Both the position numbers and the translations under genes were made by a program. Positions 24,158 through 35,085 of a DNA stretch of 54,601 bases are shown here, in pieces. The stretch lies in assembly GCA_030430455.1 (NCBI GenBank), contig JAUIJB010000018.1:1-54601 (forward strand), given 5' to 3'. Below the pieces are notes generated by a model. That model did no database searches, was not told the DNA's origin, and saw only the letters and a program-made list of their open reading frames with translations. Source of the stretch: Verrucomicrobiia bacterium (GTDB lineage: Bacteria > Verrucomicrobiota > Verrucomicrobiia > Verrucomicrobiales > Akkermansiaceae). Within the stretch, counting starts at the first letter, position 1. Each line of letters opens with the position of its first letter.

Positions 24158-26542
24158 TCAGTACTGGTAGTTCAGGTAGAACTGGAACTGCCCGCCGTTG
24201 TCCGCCGCCGCGTCGGGGCTCGCGATCGGCACCGCGTAGTCGAGCGCGATCGGCACCGGGCTCACCGGCAGGCGCAGGCGGACGCCGACGCCGGCGTCGT
24301 GGTAGAGCTCGCTGGCGCTGTTGACGAAGCCGACGTCGTAGAAGGTCGCCAGGCGCACGTTGTCGATCACCGGGAAGGTATACTCGACCGACATGAAGCC
24401 GAGCGAGCTGCCGCCGTAGACCTCGCCGGTCACCGGGTCACGCGGGCCGACGTCGCGGAACTCGAAGCCGCGCAGCGTGCGGCCGCCACCGAGGTAGAGA
24501 CGATCGAAGACCGGGACGTCGCCGCTGGTCGCATCGACGAAGGCGACCTCGCCGTTGAGCGAGAGGATCGAGTCCCACTTGAGGTTCCAGTACTGCTGGC
24601 CGCGCATCGACAGCGAGACCGTGTCGACGTCGCCGCCGAGGAAGGTCCCCGCCACGCCGGCGGTCACCTCGGCCTTGAAGCCCGAGCGGGTCTCGATCAC
24701 CGCGTCGCGGGTGTCGTAGACGTAGCTGGCCGAGATCGCGCTGCGCAGGAAGTCGCCGTTCTGGCCGTTCGGCAACGGGCGCAGGAACTCCGAGACCGGG
24801 CTGCCGGGCGGCAGGGCCCCGGGAGGACCGGAGAGCGCGTAGACGATCGGGTCGAGCTCGATCTCGACGTTCTCCAGGCGGTACTCACCGGTGATGTAGG
24901 AGAACTCGGTGAGCGGCTTGCGCAGCGAGATCGCCCCGCCGACGTTCGATTGCTCGAAGACGTCGGAGAAATACTGCGACTGGCGGTAGAACAGCTCGCC
25001 CGTCAGCGCGAGCTGCCGGCCCATGAACCACGGCTCGGTCAGCGAGACACCGAAGTCGGTCCGCTCCGAGCCGAGGCGCAGGTCCATCGCGAAGCGCTGG
25101 CCGCCCCCCGTGAAGGCCCAGGGGTTGCGGATGTCGAAGTTGCTCTGCTCGAGGTTGACGAAGCCGACGACGTTGTCGATCGAGCTGAAGCCGATGCCGG
25201 CGCTGATCGAACCCGTGCGGCGCTCCTCGATGAGGATGTCGACGTCGCGGTAGTTGCCGCCGCGCGCGCTCGGCGCGGAGTTCACGTCGACCCGCGAGAA
25301 ATACTGCAGGCCCTCGAGGCGCGACTTGGTGGTCTCGAGCTCGACCGAGTTGAAGTAGTCCTCCGGCTTCAGCGGGACCTCGCGGCGGATCACGCGGTCC
25401 TGCGTCTTGACGTTGCCCTCGATGTTCACCTGGCCGACGCGGTAGCGCGAGCCCTCGCTGATGCGGTAGATGATGTTGACCTGGTTCGGGCCGGCGTCGC
25501 GGATGTCCGGGGTGACCCGGGCGTCGGCGTAGCCGCGCGAGCCGTAGAAGTCACGGATCGTGCGGATGTCCTGGCGCATCTTCACCGAGCTGTAGGCGTC
25601 GCCGCCGTCGAGCGACAGCGCCGGGTAGAGCTCCTCCTCGGAGAACACCGACATCCGGCCGAAGCCGACGCCCTTGACCGTGTACTTCGAGCCCTCGTTG
25701 ATCGGGATGACGATGTCGACCATGCCGTCCTCGACCGGCTCGCGGCGCGCCCCCGGGCTGCTCGCGCGGAGGTAGCCCTTCGAACGGTAGTAATCGAGGA
25801 CCTTCTCGACGTCCTGGTCGATCTGGTTGTCCTCGAAGCGGCCGGCGTTGGTGATGAAGGACAGCCAGCTCTTCTCCTTGGTCTCCATCTGGGCCCGCAG
25901 CGTCTTCGAGTCGTAGGTGTTGTTGCCCTCGAAGCGGATCTTGCGGACGACGTTCTTGAAGCCCTCGTCGATGACGAAGATCAGCTCGACCCCGCGGCCG
26001 GTCGCCGAGTCCTGGTACTGGTGGGTGATGAGGACGTCCGGGTAGCCGTCGTCGCGGTAGAGCTTCTCGAGGTTCTGGCGGGCGTCGATGACCATCGCAT
26101 CGCTCAGCGGACCGCCGGCCTTGAGCTTGGTCTCCTTGGCCAGCTTGCCGTCGGAATAGACCGTGTTGCCGACGAAGCCGACCGCCTGGAAGTCCTTGCG
26201 GGTGGTCACCTCGTAGACGACCCGGACCCCCTCGCCCACCGGCTCGGCGAGGACGCGGACGTCGTCGACGAAGCCGGACTCGTAGAGCGACTTGATGTCG
26301 TCGTCGACCTTCTCGGTGCGGTAGGGGGACCCGGACTGGAGCTGGATGTAGTTGCGCAGGCGGGCCTCGTCGACCGTCGACTCGCCGACGTAGCGGAAGT
26401 CCACCGACGTCACGTTCTGCCCCTCGAAGTCCTGTGCCTGCAGCCCGGACGTCAGCCATCCGAGCACCAGCAGGGTCGCCAGAACCACCCGGCGCCCGGC
26501 AAATCGGACGCCCCCAATACCAAAGAAGGATGAAAAATCCAT
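24158..26542 (-). CDS. bamA: Outer membrane protein assembly factor BamA
   Basis: 794 residues. A signal-like hydrophobic segment sits behind an N-terminal tail (RRVVLATLLVLGWLTSGLQAQ). Five POTRA-like repeats span about 40-430, each with a pattern such as VGFVGNTVYSDGKL or IRFEGNNTYDSKTL. A 16-strand beta-barrel follows, with the LRGFEFRDVGPRDP block (RGF/Y motif of barrel loop 6) and a C-terminal aromatic (FYLNYQY). It inserts beta-barrel proteins into the outer membrane, proving a diderm cell. bamB/D/E, ompH (skp) and lpxD are not adjacent. A possible -35 TTGACG lies near 26592-26587. Confidence 0.95.
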   Translation of the reverse strand: MDFSSFFGIGGVRFAGRRVVLATLLVLGWLTSGLQAQDFEGQNVTSVDFRYVGESTVDEARLRNYIQLQSGSPYRTEKVDDDIKSLYESGFVDDVRVLAEPVGEGVRVVYEVTTRKDFQAVGFVGNTVYSDGKLAKETKLKAGGPLSDAMVIDARQNLEKLYRDDGYPDVLITHQYQDSATGRGVELIFVIDEGFKNVVRKIRFEGNNTYDSKTLRAQMETKEKSWLSFITNAGRFEDNQIDQDVEKVLDYYRSKGYLRASSPGARREPVEDGMVDIVIPINEGSKYTVKGVGFGRMSVFSEEELYPALSLDGGDAYSSVKMRQDIRTIRDFYGSRGYADARVTPDIRDAGPNQVNIIYRISEGSRYRVGQVNIEGNVKTQDRVIRREVPLKPEDYFNSVELETTKSRLEGLQYFSRVDVNSAPSARGGNYRDVDILIEERRTGSISAGIGFSSIDNVVGFVNLEQSNFDIRNPWAFTGGGQRFAMDLRLGSERTDFGVSLTEPWFMGRQLALTGELFYRQSQYFSDVFEQSNVGGAISLRKPLTEFSYITGEYRLENVEIELDPIVYALSGPPGALPPGSPVSEFLRPLPNGQNGDFLRSAISASYVYDTRDAVIETRSGFKAEVTAGVAGTFLGGDVDTVSLSMRGQQYWNLKWDSILSLNGEVAFVDATSGDVPVFDRLYLGGGRTLRGFEFRDVGPRDPVTGEVYGGSSLGFMSVEYTFPVIDNVRLATFYDVGFVNSASELYHDAGVGVRLRLPVSPVPIALDYAVPIASPDAAADNGGQFQFYLNYQY

Positions 26543-26664
26543 GTGTGTCAGCGGTCGGCAGCATGAAACCTCCCCGCCCCCGCATCCGTCAAGGCCAATG
26601 CCCGGTTAGGCTTTTGGCGTCGGAACCCCGCGAAATCCCGCTTTTCCCGCCCGGCCTACTTCGT

Positions 26665-26693
26665 TTGACAAGCCCGATGCGGCCTCATTAGCT
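26665..26693 (+). promoter_or_regulatory. Putative promoter of tig-clpP(-clpX)
   Basis: Perfect TTGACA (26665-26670), 17-base spacer, TTAGCT (26688-26693). It leaves a leader of about 115 bases before the tig ATG, rich in GGCCGGC-type self-complementary sequence. No heat-shock (sigma-32-like or HrcA/CIRCE) element is obvious. Confidence 0.5.
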
Positions 26694-26816
26694 TCCCGCC
26701 CCGGCCGCCCCCGGGGTCCCGGGACCGGCTGGCTCCCGGCCGGCTCCCCGGCCGGCGAAACCCGCCTTCCGCCACCTTTTGCCACCTTCTTCCATCGGAC
26801 AGACCGATCCCAATCC

Positions 26817-28151
26817 ATGAACATCACCGTCGAAAAGCAGCCGAACTGCCAGGCATCCCTCCAGGTGGAGGTCCCGTCCGAGGCCGTCGATTCCGAACGC
26901 AGCCGCATCATCGCGGCCTACTCCTCGCAGGCCCGGATTCCCGGTTTCCGCCCCGGCAAGGCGCCGCGCAAGGTCATCGAGAAGCGCTTCAAGGACTCGA
27001 TCGACGAGGAACTCCGTGACCGCCTGACCCGCCAGGCCTTCGACGAGGCCCTCAAGCAGGAGTCGCTCAAGGTGCTCAATTTCGGCGTCCCCGACCGCTT
27101 CGAGGCCAACCCCGACGGCACCATCAGCATCCACTCGACCCTGGTCCTCGCACCCGAGTTCGAACTGCCGGAGTACAAGGGACTCAGCGTCGAGTCCGCG
27201 CCGACCGAGGTCAGCGACGAGGAGGTCGACCAGAACCTGCAGTCGCTGCGCGAGCGCTTCGCAGACTACGAGGACATCACCGACCGGCCGGCCGGGTCCG
27301 GCGACCTCGCGGTGGTCGACTTCACCAGCACCCTCGAGGGCAAGCCGCTCGAGGAGGCGCTCGGCAAGCCGGCCGGCTACCTCTCCGGCCGCGAGGGCTT
27401 CTGGGTGAAGCTCGACGAGCAGTCCTTCCTGCCCGGCTTCGCCGCCAAGCTCGAGGGCGCCAATCCGGGCGACTCGCTGGAGTTCGACCTCGCCCTGCCC
27501 GACGACTTCCCGATGGCCGACCTCCAGGGCAGGGAGCTCGGCTTCCAGGTCCAGGTCAAGGAGCTCAAGACCGCCGTGCTGCCGGAACTCGACGACGCCT
27601 TCGCCGCCAAGGTCGCCGGCGACCGCAGCCTCGACGAGCTCCGCGAACTCGTCCGGGCCCAGCTCGAGCAGGAAAAGCAGCGCAAGTCCGACGACCACAA
27701 GGTCAGCCAGATCGTCGAGCACTTCAACGGGCTGGTCGACTTCGAGCTCCCCGAGCAGCTGGTCCAGCAGGAGACCCAGAGCCAGGCCGACGGCATGGTC
27801 GAGCGCGGCGTCCGCTCCGGAATGTCCGAGGAGGAACTCCAGGCCCAGCAGACCGAGATCTTCGCCGCCGCCGGCATGCAGGCGCGCACCAACCTGAAGA
27901 CCAACTTCATCCTCCAGGAGATCGCCCGGGCCGAGGGCCTCGAGGTCAGCGACCAGGAGCTGGTCGGCCACCTCGCCCAGATCGCGCAGTCGCGCAAGGA
28001 GCCGCCGAAGAAGTTCATCAAGCAGATGCAGAAGGAGGGCCGGATCTCCGGGATCCGCAACTCGATGCTGGTCGGCAAGGCGATTGACTTCATCCTCGAG
28101 CACGCCAAGGTCGGTGAGGTCCCCGCCGGGGACGACTCCAGCGATGAGTGA
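26817..28151 (+). CDS. tig: Trigger factor (ribosome-associated chaperone / PPIase)
   Basis: 444 residues, normal length. The ribosome-binding domain (1-115) has the signature GFRPGKAPR (43-51). The FKBP-type PPIase domain spans about 150-235. The helical C-terminal arms end in an acidic tail (AGDDSSDE). It meets nascent chains at the exit tunnel. The order tig-clpP-clpX is the classic one; the tig stop lies inside clpP (8-base overlap), so the two are coupled. Confidence 0.96.
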   Translation: MNITVEKQPNCQASLQVEVPSEAVDSERSRIIAAYSSQARIPGFRPGKAPRKVIEKRFKDSIDEELRDRLTRQAFDEALKQESLKVLNFGVPDRFEANPDGTISIHSTLVLAPEFELPEYKGLSVESAPTEVSDEEVDQNLQSLRERFADYEDITDRPAGSGDLAVVDFTSTLEGKPLEEALGKPAGYLSGREGFWVKLDEQSFLPGFAAKLEGANPGDSLEFDLALPDDFPMADLQGRELGFQVQVKELKTAVLPELDDAFAAKVAGDRSLDELRELVRAQLEQEKQRKSDDHKVSQIVEHFNGLVDFELPEQLVQQETQSQADGMVERGVRSGMSEEELQAQQTEIFAAAGMQARTNLKTNFILQEIARAEGLEVSDQELVGHLAQIAQSRKEPPKKFIKQMQKEGRISGIRNSMLVGKAIDFILEHAKVGEVPAGDDSSDE

Positions 28152-28854
28152 CTTTCCCACCAACCTGCCCTTCCCGTCCATGGCCTCCGCCCCGTCCGCC
28201 GCGGCGGCGCCGAGGAACAACTACTACGTTCCCACCGTCATCGAGCAGGACGGCCGGACCGAGCGGGCCTTCGACATCTACTCGCGGCTCCTCAAGGACC
28301 GCATCATCTTCATCGGCACGCCGATCGACGACTTCGTCGCCAATTCGGTGATCGCCCAGCTGCTGTTCCTGCAGATGCAGGATCCGAAGAAGGACATCCA
28401 CATCTACATCAACTCCCCGGGTGGCTCGGTGACCGCCGGCCTGGCGATGTACGACACGATGCAGTTCGTCACCTGCGACGTGAACACCTACTGCATCGGC
28501 ATCGCCGCCTCGATGGGCTCGGTCCTGCTCACCGCCGGCACCAAGGGCAAGCGCTTCTGCCTGCCGAATTCCCACGTCATGATCCACCAGGTCTCCGGTG
28601 GCGCCCAGGGCACGGCGGCCGACGTCGAGCGGACGATCGGCTTCATGTTCAACCTCAAGAAGCGCCTCAACGGGATCCTCGCCAAGCACACCGGCAAGCC
28701 GGTGGAGCAGGTCGAGCACGACTCCGACCGCGACAACTACATGTCCGGCGAGGAGGCCGTCGCCTACGGCCTGGTGGACAAGGTCCTGGAGAGCCGCAAG
28801 GAGCTCCCGGACGGCGGCGATGCCGCCAATGACGGAAAAAAAGGCGACGACTGA
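28144..28854 (+). CDS. clpP: ATP-dependent Clp protease proteolytic subunit
   Basis: 236 residues from the ATG at 28144. The catalytic triad is intact: Ser123 in AASMGS, His148 in MIHQ, and Asp in the block [12 protein letters not shown]. The N-terminus extends about 25 residues (proline/alanine/serine-rich) before the usual YYVPTVIEQ start, possibly a propeptide cleaved on assembly, as in some actinobacterial and chloroplast forms. The C-terminal tail is highly charged. It forms the tetradecameric peptidase for ClpX (next gene) and possibly ClpC (47622). Confidence 0.96.
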   Translation: MSDFPTNLPFPSMASAPSAAAAPRNNYYVPTVIEQDGRTERAFDIYSRLLKDRIIFIGTPIDDFVANSVIAQLLFLQMQDPKKDIHIYINSPGGSVTAGLAMYDTMQFVTCDVNTYCIGIAASMGSVLLTAGTKGKRFCLPNSHVMIHQVSGGAQGTAADVERTIGFMFNLKKRLNGILAKHTGKPVEQVEHDSDRDNYMSGEEAVAYGLVDKVLESRKELPDGGDAANDGKKGDD

Positions 28855-28866
28855 GCGGAATTCCGC
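28855..28866. promoter_or_regulatory. 12-bp perfect palindrome at the start of the clpP-clpX gap
   Basis: GCGGAATTCCGC begins right after the clpP stop and is followed immediately by TAGATT (28867-28872), which equals the -10 of the rpsT promoter. A dimeric regulator site at an internal clpX promoter is one reading; no matching -35 is seen. The rest of the 179-base gap has no gene. Confidence 0.3.
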
Positions 28867-29033
28867 TAGATTGCACCCGTTGGCGGACGCTTCCCGATCG
28901 ACTGGGACATCCGGGAAATCACCCGGACCCACGCGAAACCGCGTCCGCACGCCAGCCGTTCCGCACCAGCCCGGCTTCCAGGCTTCCAAAAGGAGGCCCC
29001 GGGCCAACCCACCCACCCACGTCCCACCACCCC

Positions 29034-30308
<1,275 letters not shown>

Positions 30309-30646
30309 GGGCCGCCTGCGGCGGAGACGAAAGGCGGCAAGACGGAAGACCGAAGACTTGAGGTCCCCTGGCGGAGTGCATGGGTGCCTCGGAGCGGACT
30401 GACCCGCCGCGACCCGATCGGAGCGCCGACTTCAGTCGGCCTTGAGATGCGATGCCGGGTCCAAGGGTGCCTCGGAGCGGGCTGAAGCCCGCGGTCCGGT
30501 CGTGGAATCGTCCTCGATTCTCCCGCGCAGGCGGGGACGATGACGACGAGGACGAGGTTTTGATCGGAGCGCCATCCGCCGCGGCGGACCGCAGTCCGGT
30601 GCTCCCGATGGTTGCGGCGGCCTCCCGCAAGGGCTTCAATGCCGCC
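30309..30646. repeat. 338-base repeat-rich gap after clpX
   Basis: No gene is credible here. It contains a 16-bp direct repeat GGGTGCCTCGGAGCGG (30382-30397 and 30465-30480), the palindrome CCGAC-TTCA-GTCGG (30426-30439) and CGGGC-TGAA-GCCCG (30478-30491). These belong to the TTCA/TGAA-loop family seen at 7109, 8440 and 37715. An in-frame extension of the downstream protease through this DNA is possible but has repeat-derived, unnatural composition. Confidence 0.6.
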
Positions 30647-31909
30647 ATGCGCCGCCTGCTGATCGCCCTCGTCCCCGGCCTACTGATCACCCTCCTCCCC
30701 GCCCGGGCCCTCGCCGACGAGGCCGCGGAGCCGCCGGCAGCCCCTGCGGACCCCGACGAGGCGGCCTACCCGGCGATCGAGCGCTTCGTCGAGGTCCTCG
30801 AGCAGGTCCGCCAGCGCCACCCGGACGTCGACAAGCTCGCCTACGAGCGCCTCGTCAACCACGCCCTCGAGGGCATGCTCGCCTCGCTCGATCCGCATTC
30901 CTCGTTCATCCACCCGGAGATGGCCGCCGCGCTGCAGGCCGACCCGGAGCTCGACCCCCACCTGCCCTCGCTCGGGCTGACCCTCGGCTGGCGCGACGAC
31001 GGCCCGCACCTCGCCAACGTGCTCCCCGGGTCGGCCGCCGCCGCGGCGGGGCTGGTCCCGGGAACCGGCCTGCTCGCCCTCGACGGCAACGCGGTCGGCG
31101 AGCTCGAGCCCGCCGACCTGCTCTCGCGCCTGCGCCGCCCCGCCGGGGAACCGGCCCGGCTGCGGGTCAAGTCGCCGCTCGAGCCCCAGCCGACCGAGCT
31201 CACCCTGGTCCACCACCGGGTCGAGTCGCGGGCCGTCACCGAGGCGCGACTTCTCGGCGGGGCGAACGACACCACCGGCTACCTCCGGCTGGCCTCGTTC
31301 ACCCCCGGCTCGCCGAGGGAAATGGAGGCCGCCCTCGACGAGCTCGAGGATGCCGGCATGGAGCGGCTCATCCTCGACCTGCGCGGCAATCCCGGCGGCT
31401 CGCTGCCCGCCACCGTCCGCATCCTCGGCCTGTTCCTGCCGCCGGACACCGAGGTCGTCACGACCCGCGGCCGCGACGGCGACGCGACGGAGTCGCTGTC
31501 GACCCCCGAGCGCCGGCGCCGCGAGCGCGACTACCCGGTGGCCGTCCTGGTCGACCGCCACTCGGCCTCCGCCTCCGAGCTCACCGCCGGCGCGCTCCAG
31601 GACCTCGGGCGCGCCACCGTCGTCGGCGAGACCTCCTACGGCAAGGGCTCGGTCCAGAACATCATCGGCATGGGCGGCGGCACCGCCCTGCGCCTCACCA
31701 TCGCCACCTACCACACTCCTAGTGGACGGACGCCGCACCTCGCCGGGATCACCCCGGACGTCGCGATCCCCGTCGACGACGACCTGCGGGAAAAGATCGC
31801 CCTCTCCATGCGCCGCGACTCGCTCACCCCGGAGGAGGACGCCAGGCTCGAAGGCTGGACCGACCCCGTCGTCGAGGCCGCCCTGGAGGCCCTCGACCGG
31901 AGTGAGTAG
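30647..31909 (+). CDS. S41 (C-terminal processing) peptidase
   Basis: 420 residues from the ATG at 30647, chosen because it opens a signal peptide (MRRLLIALVPGLLITLLPARALA). Layout: a helical N-domain with LDPHSSFIHPEM, a PDZ domain (about 105-185), and the S41 core with LILDLRGNPGG (242-252), HSASASEL (305-312, nucleophile Ser) and SYGKGSVQ with Lys333 as general base. It is periplasmic and trims C-termini of exported proteins or peptidoglycan hydrolases. An in-frame ATG 13 codons earlier cannot be excluded. Confidence 0.9.
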   Translation: MRRLLIALVPGLLITLLPARALADEAAEPPAAPADPDEAAYPAIERFVEVLEQVRQRHPDVDKLAYERLVNHALEGMLASLDPHSSFIHPEMAAALQADPELDPHLPSLGLTLGWRDDGPHLANVLPGSAAAAAGLVPGTGLLALDGNAVGELEPADLLSRLRRPAGEPARLRVKSPLEPQPTELTLVHHRVESRAVTEARLLGGANDTTGYLRLASFTPGSPREMEAALDELEDAGMERLILDLRGNPGGSLPATVRILGLFLPPDTEVVTTRGRDGDATESLSTPERRRRERDYPVAVLVDRHSASASELTAGALQDLGRATVVGETSYGKGSVQNIIGMGGGTALRLTIATYHTPSGRTPHLAGITPDVAIPVDDDLREKIALSMRRDSLTPEEDARLEGWTDPVVEAALEALDRSE

Positions 31910-31942
31910 CCGGTCGCCGGAGGAGTCCGCCCAAGGGACGGC

Positions 31943-31998
31943 CTTCAATCGCCAATCGCCAATCGCCAATCTTCAATCGGAAATCTTCAATCGATCAT
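31943..31998 (-). repeat. Solo heptad array upstream of tsaD
   Basis: Eight heptads in phase on the plus strand: CTTCAAT, CGCCAAT x3, CTTCAAT, CGGAAAT, CTTCAAT, CGATCAT. Read on the minus strand they become GATNNNN units (GATTGGC, GATTGAA, GATTTCC, GATGATC). It ends five bases before the tsaD ATG, in the same orientation and position as the array before pheT, but no four-helix-bundle gene accompanies it. Confidence 0.8.
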
Positions 31999-32003
31999 CG
32001 CCC

Positions 32004-33029
<1,026 letters not shown>

Positions 33030-33081
33030 TTTCGTCCTTGGCGGGGTCACCGTCTTGCGAGTTCCCTTCATTGGACGTCCG

Positions 33082-33717
33082 ATGGCCTACCGCACCCTGA
33101 TCTTCGATTTCGACGGCACCCTCGCCAACACCCTCGAGGAGAGCCGCCGGATCTTCAACCAGCTCGCCCCCGACTACGGCCTGCGGGAGGTCGAGGCCGC
33201 AGAGCTCCCCGATCTGCGCCACCTGTCGCTCAAGCAACTGCTCAACCACCTCGAGATCCCCAAGCGCCGCGTCCCCTCCCTGATCGGCCGCGGCACCTCG
33301 CTGATGCGTGGCAACATCGGCAAGCTGCCCCTCATCGACGGCATCGGCGAGGTCCTGCCGGTGCTCCGCGCCCGCACCGACTCCTTCGGCGTGCTCACCT
33401 CCAACGCCTCCTCCAACGTCGACCTGTTCCTGCGCTCCCACGGCCTGCGCGGCCTGTTCAACTTCATTTCCTCGACCTCCAAGCTCACCGGCAAGTCGAA
33501 GCACCTGCGGGCGATCCGCCAGACCTTCTCGCTGAGGTCCGAGGAAATGCTCTACGTCGGCGACGAGATCCGCGACGTCAAGGCCGCCCGCAAGGCGGGG
33601 ATCGCCATGGCCGCGGTGACCTGGGGCTTCAACTCGCCGGAGTCCCTCGCCAGCGAGTCCCCCGACCACCTCGTCTCCTCGGCGGAGGAGCTGCTCAGCC
33701 TCGTCGCGGCGCCCTGA
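33082..33717 (+). CDS. HAD-family hydrolase (phosphoglycolate phosphatase-like)
   Basis: 211 residues from ATG 33082 (MAYRTLIFDFDGTLANT). Motif I is DFDGT (Asp9, Asp11); motif II is LTSNASSN; motif III Lys lies in KLTGKSKHL; motif IV is YVGDEIRDVKAARKAGI. The four-helix cap between I and II is typical of Gph/PGMB-like subclass I. The substrate is a small phosphorylated metabolite; phosphoglycolate or pyrophosphate are candidates. A TTG nine codons earlier is possible. It follows tsaD by 52 bases. Confidence 0.85.
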   Translation: MAYRTLIFDFDGTLANTLEESRRIFNQLAPDYGLREVEAAELPDLRHLSLKQLLNHLEIPKRRVPSLIGRGTSLMRGNIGKLPLIDGIGEVLPVLRARTDSFGVLTSNASSNVDLFLRSHGLRGLFNFISSTSKLTGKSKHLRAIRQTFSLRSEEMLYVGDEIRDVKAARKAGIAMAAVTWGFNSPESLASESPDHLVSSAEELLSLVAAP

Positions 33718-33779
33718 CCCGGGGCAGGGCACACTCCGGATTCGACAATCGCGCGCCGATAGCCTCTCTTGACCGTCCC

Positions 33780-34997
33780 ATGAGCGAGCCCGAAGAGCCA
33801 CGCCCCGAGCCCGAGGAATCCGCGAAGTCGCCGGAATCCGGCAGCGAAGCGACCCCTGCCGGCACGTCCGTCGGTACTTCCGCCGGCACGCCCGCCGACT
33901 CCTCAGACCCCGCCCCGCGGCCGCCTTCGCCCGCGGTGCTCGCCATCGGCTTCATCATCATCGCCCTGCTCGGCGTGATCGTCGCCCAGATGCTGTTCAG
34001 CAACACCGGCAGCAGCGACACCAGCGACAGCCCGCTCGTCAAGTCGCTCCAGGCGGACATCGACACCGCCAACGCCGCGCTCAACCGCCAGCGCATCTCG
34101 ATGGGACTCGAACCGCTCGCCGGCCTCGAGTACGCCGAGTCGGCCGACGAGGTGGCCCGTCGGCTCGAGGAGGACGCCCGCCTGCTCGCCTCGATCGCCA
34201 AGAGCTTCGAGGACCTGCTGAAGAAGAGGGAGGCCGAGCTCGACGAGGCCAACGCCCAGACCGTCGCCGCGCTGAAGGAGCAACAGCGCCTGCGCGACAT
34301 GGTCGATGCCGCCAACCGCGAACTCCGCGAGGCGCTCATGGACGCCTCGGCGAGCACCACCCTCAAGGCCGACCTCGAGCGCGCCCAGTCGACCATCCGT
34401 GCGCTGCAGGACGAGGTCGACCGCCTGCGCGCCGCCCCCATCGACCTCAACCGCCAGCTCGCCGAGTGCCAGAGCGCCCGCAGCCTGCTCGAGGAGGAGC
34501 TCGCCACCCTGCGCGCCCGGCTCAGCGAGGCCTCGCTCTTCGCCAGCTCCGAGTCGGAACTCCTCAAGGAGGGCGTCGCGCTGTTCCAGGCACTGCGCAA
34601 GCTGCAGAACAAAACCCCTTCCGAGCTGGCCGACGCCTACTCGCGCTTCGGGGTCGAGCTCGGCGCAAACGTCCTGCGCACCTGCACTTTCGAGACCGGC
34701 AAGGCGACCGTCCCGCCCGAACTCGAGGACCTGCTCGTCCAGATCCCCCGCGAGGCGCCTCCGGGCTCGATGCTGTTCGTCGTCGGCTACGCCTCGGAGA
34801 CCGGCAACGTCGACAGCAACCGCGAGCTGTCGTCCGACCGCGCGACCGCCGTGGCCCGCGTGCTCGACGCCGCCAAGGAGACGGGCCAGAAGGTCCAGGC
34901 CGCCTACCTCGGCCAGACCAAGCGCTTCGACCGCGACATCCCCGAACGCAACCAGATCGTCGAGATCTGGCAGATCGTCCCGCCCGGCCTGCGCTAG
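33780..34997 (+). CDS. Membrane-anchored coiled-coil protein with OmpA-like C-terminus
   Basis: 405 residues. A cytoplasmic, acidic and T/S/P-rich head (1-50) precedes one transmembrane helix (about 52-73, VLAIGFIIIALLGVIVAQML). A long coiled coil (about 90-250, heptads rich in E/L/R/A) leads to an OmpA-like peptidoglycan-binding domain (about 290-400) with FETGKATVPPEL, VVGYASETGNVDSNRELSSDRA and a final EIWQIV. The N-terminal anchor makes it inner-membrane (MotB-like topology) rather than a porin. It probably bridges membrane and cell wall. No motA/exbB partner is adjacent. Confidence 0.8.
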   Translation: MSEPEEPRPEPEESAKSPESGSEATPAGTSVGTSAGTPADSSDPAPRPPSPAVLAIGFIIIALLGVIVAQMLFSNTGSSDTSDSPLVKSLQADIDTANAALNRQRISMGLEPLAGLEYAESADEVARRLEEDARLLASIAKSFEDLLKKREAELDEANAQTVAALKEQQRLRDMVDAANRELREALMDASASTTLKADLERAQSTIRALQDEVDRLRAAPIDLNRQLAECQSARSLLEEELATLRARLSEASLFASSESELLKEGVALFQALRKLQNKTPSELADAYSRFGVELGANVLRTCTFETGKATVPPELEDLLVQIPREAPPGSMLFVVGYASETGNVDSNRELSSDRATAVARVLDAAKETGQKVQAAYLGQTKRFDRDIPERNQIVEIWQIVPPGLR

Positions 34998-35085
34998 CGC
35001 AGGCTCGGTGGATGACGGGTGCATCGGCCACCACCGGTTTCGGGGGCCGGCCCGTCGAGGGGATATCCGGCTTCCGACCTCGCCC

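Noticed and set aside
24299..26533. 744-residue open frame opposite bamA
   Set aside because: Shadow of bamA with low-complexity V/D/R/A composition.
30452..30646. Upstream extension of the S41 protease through the repeat-rich gap
   Set aside because: The extra residues come from palindromic repeats and precede a good signal peptide at 30647.
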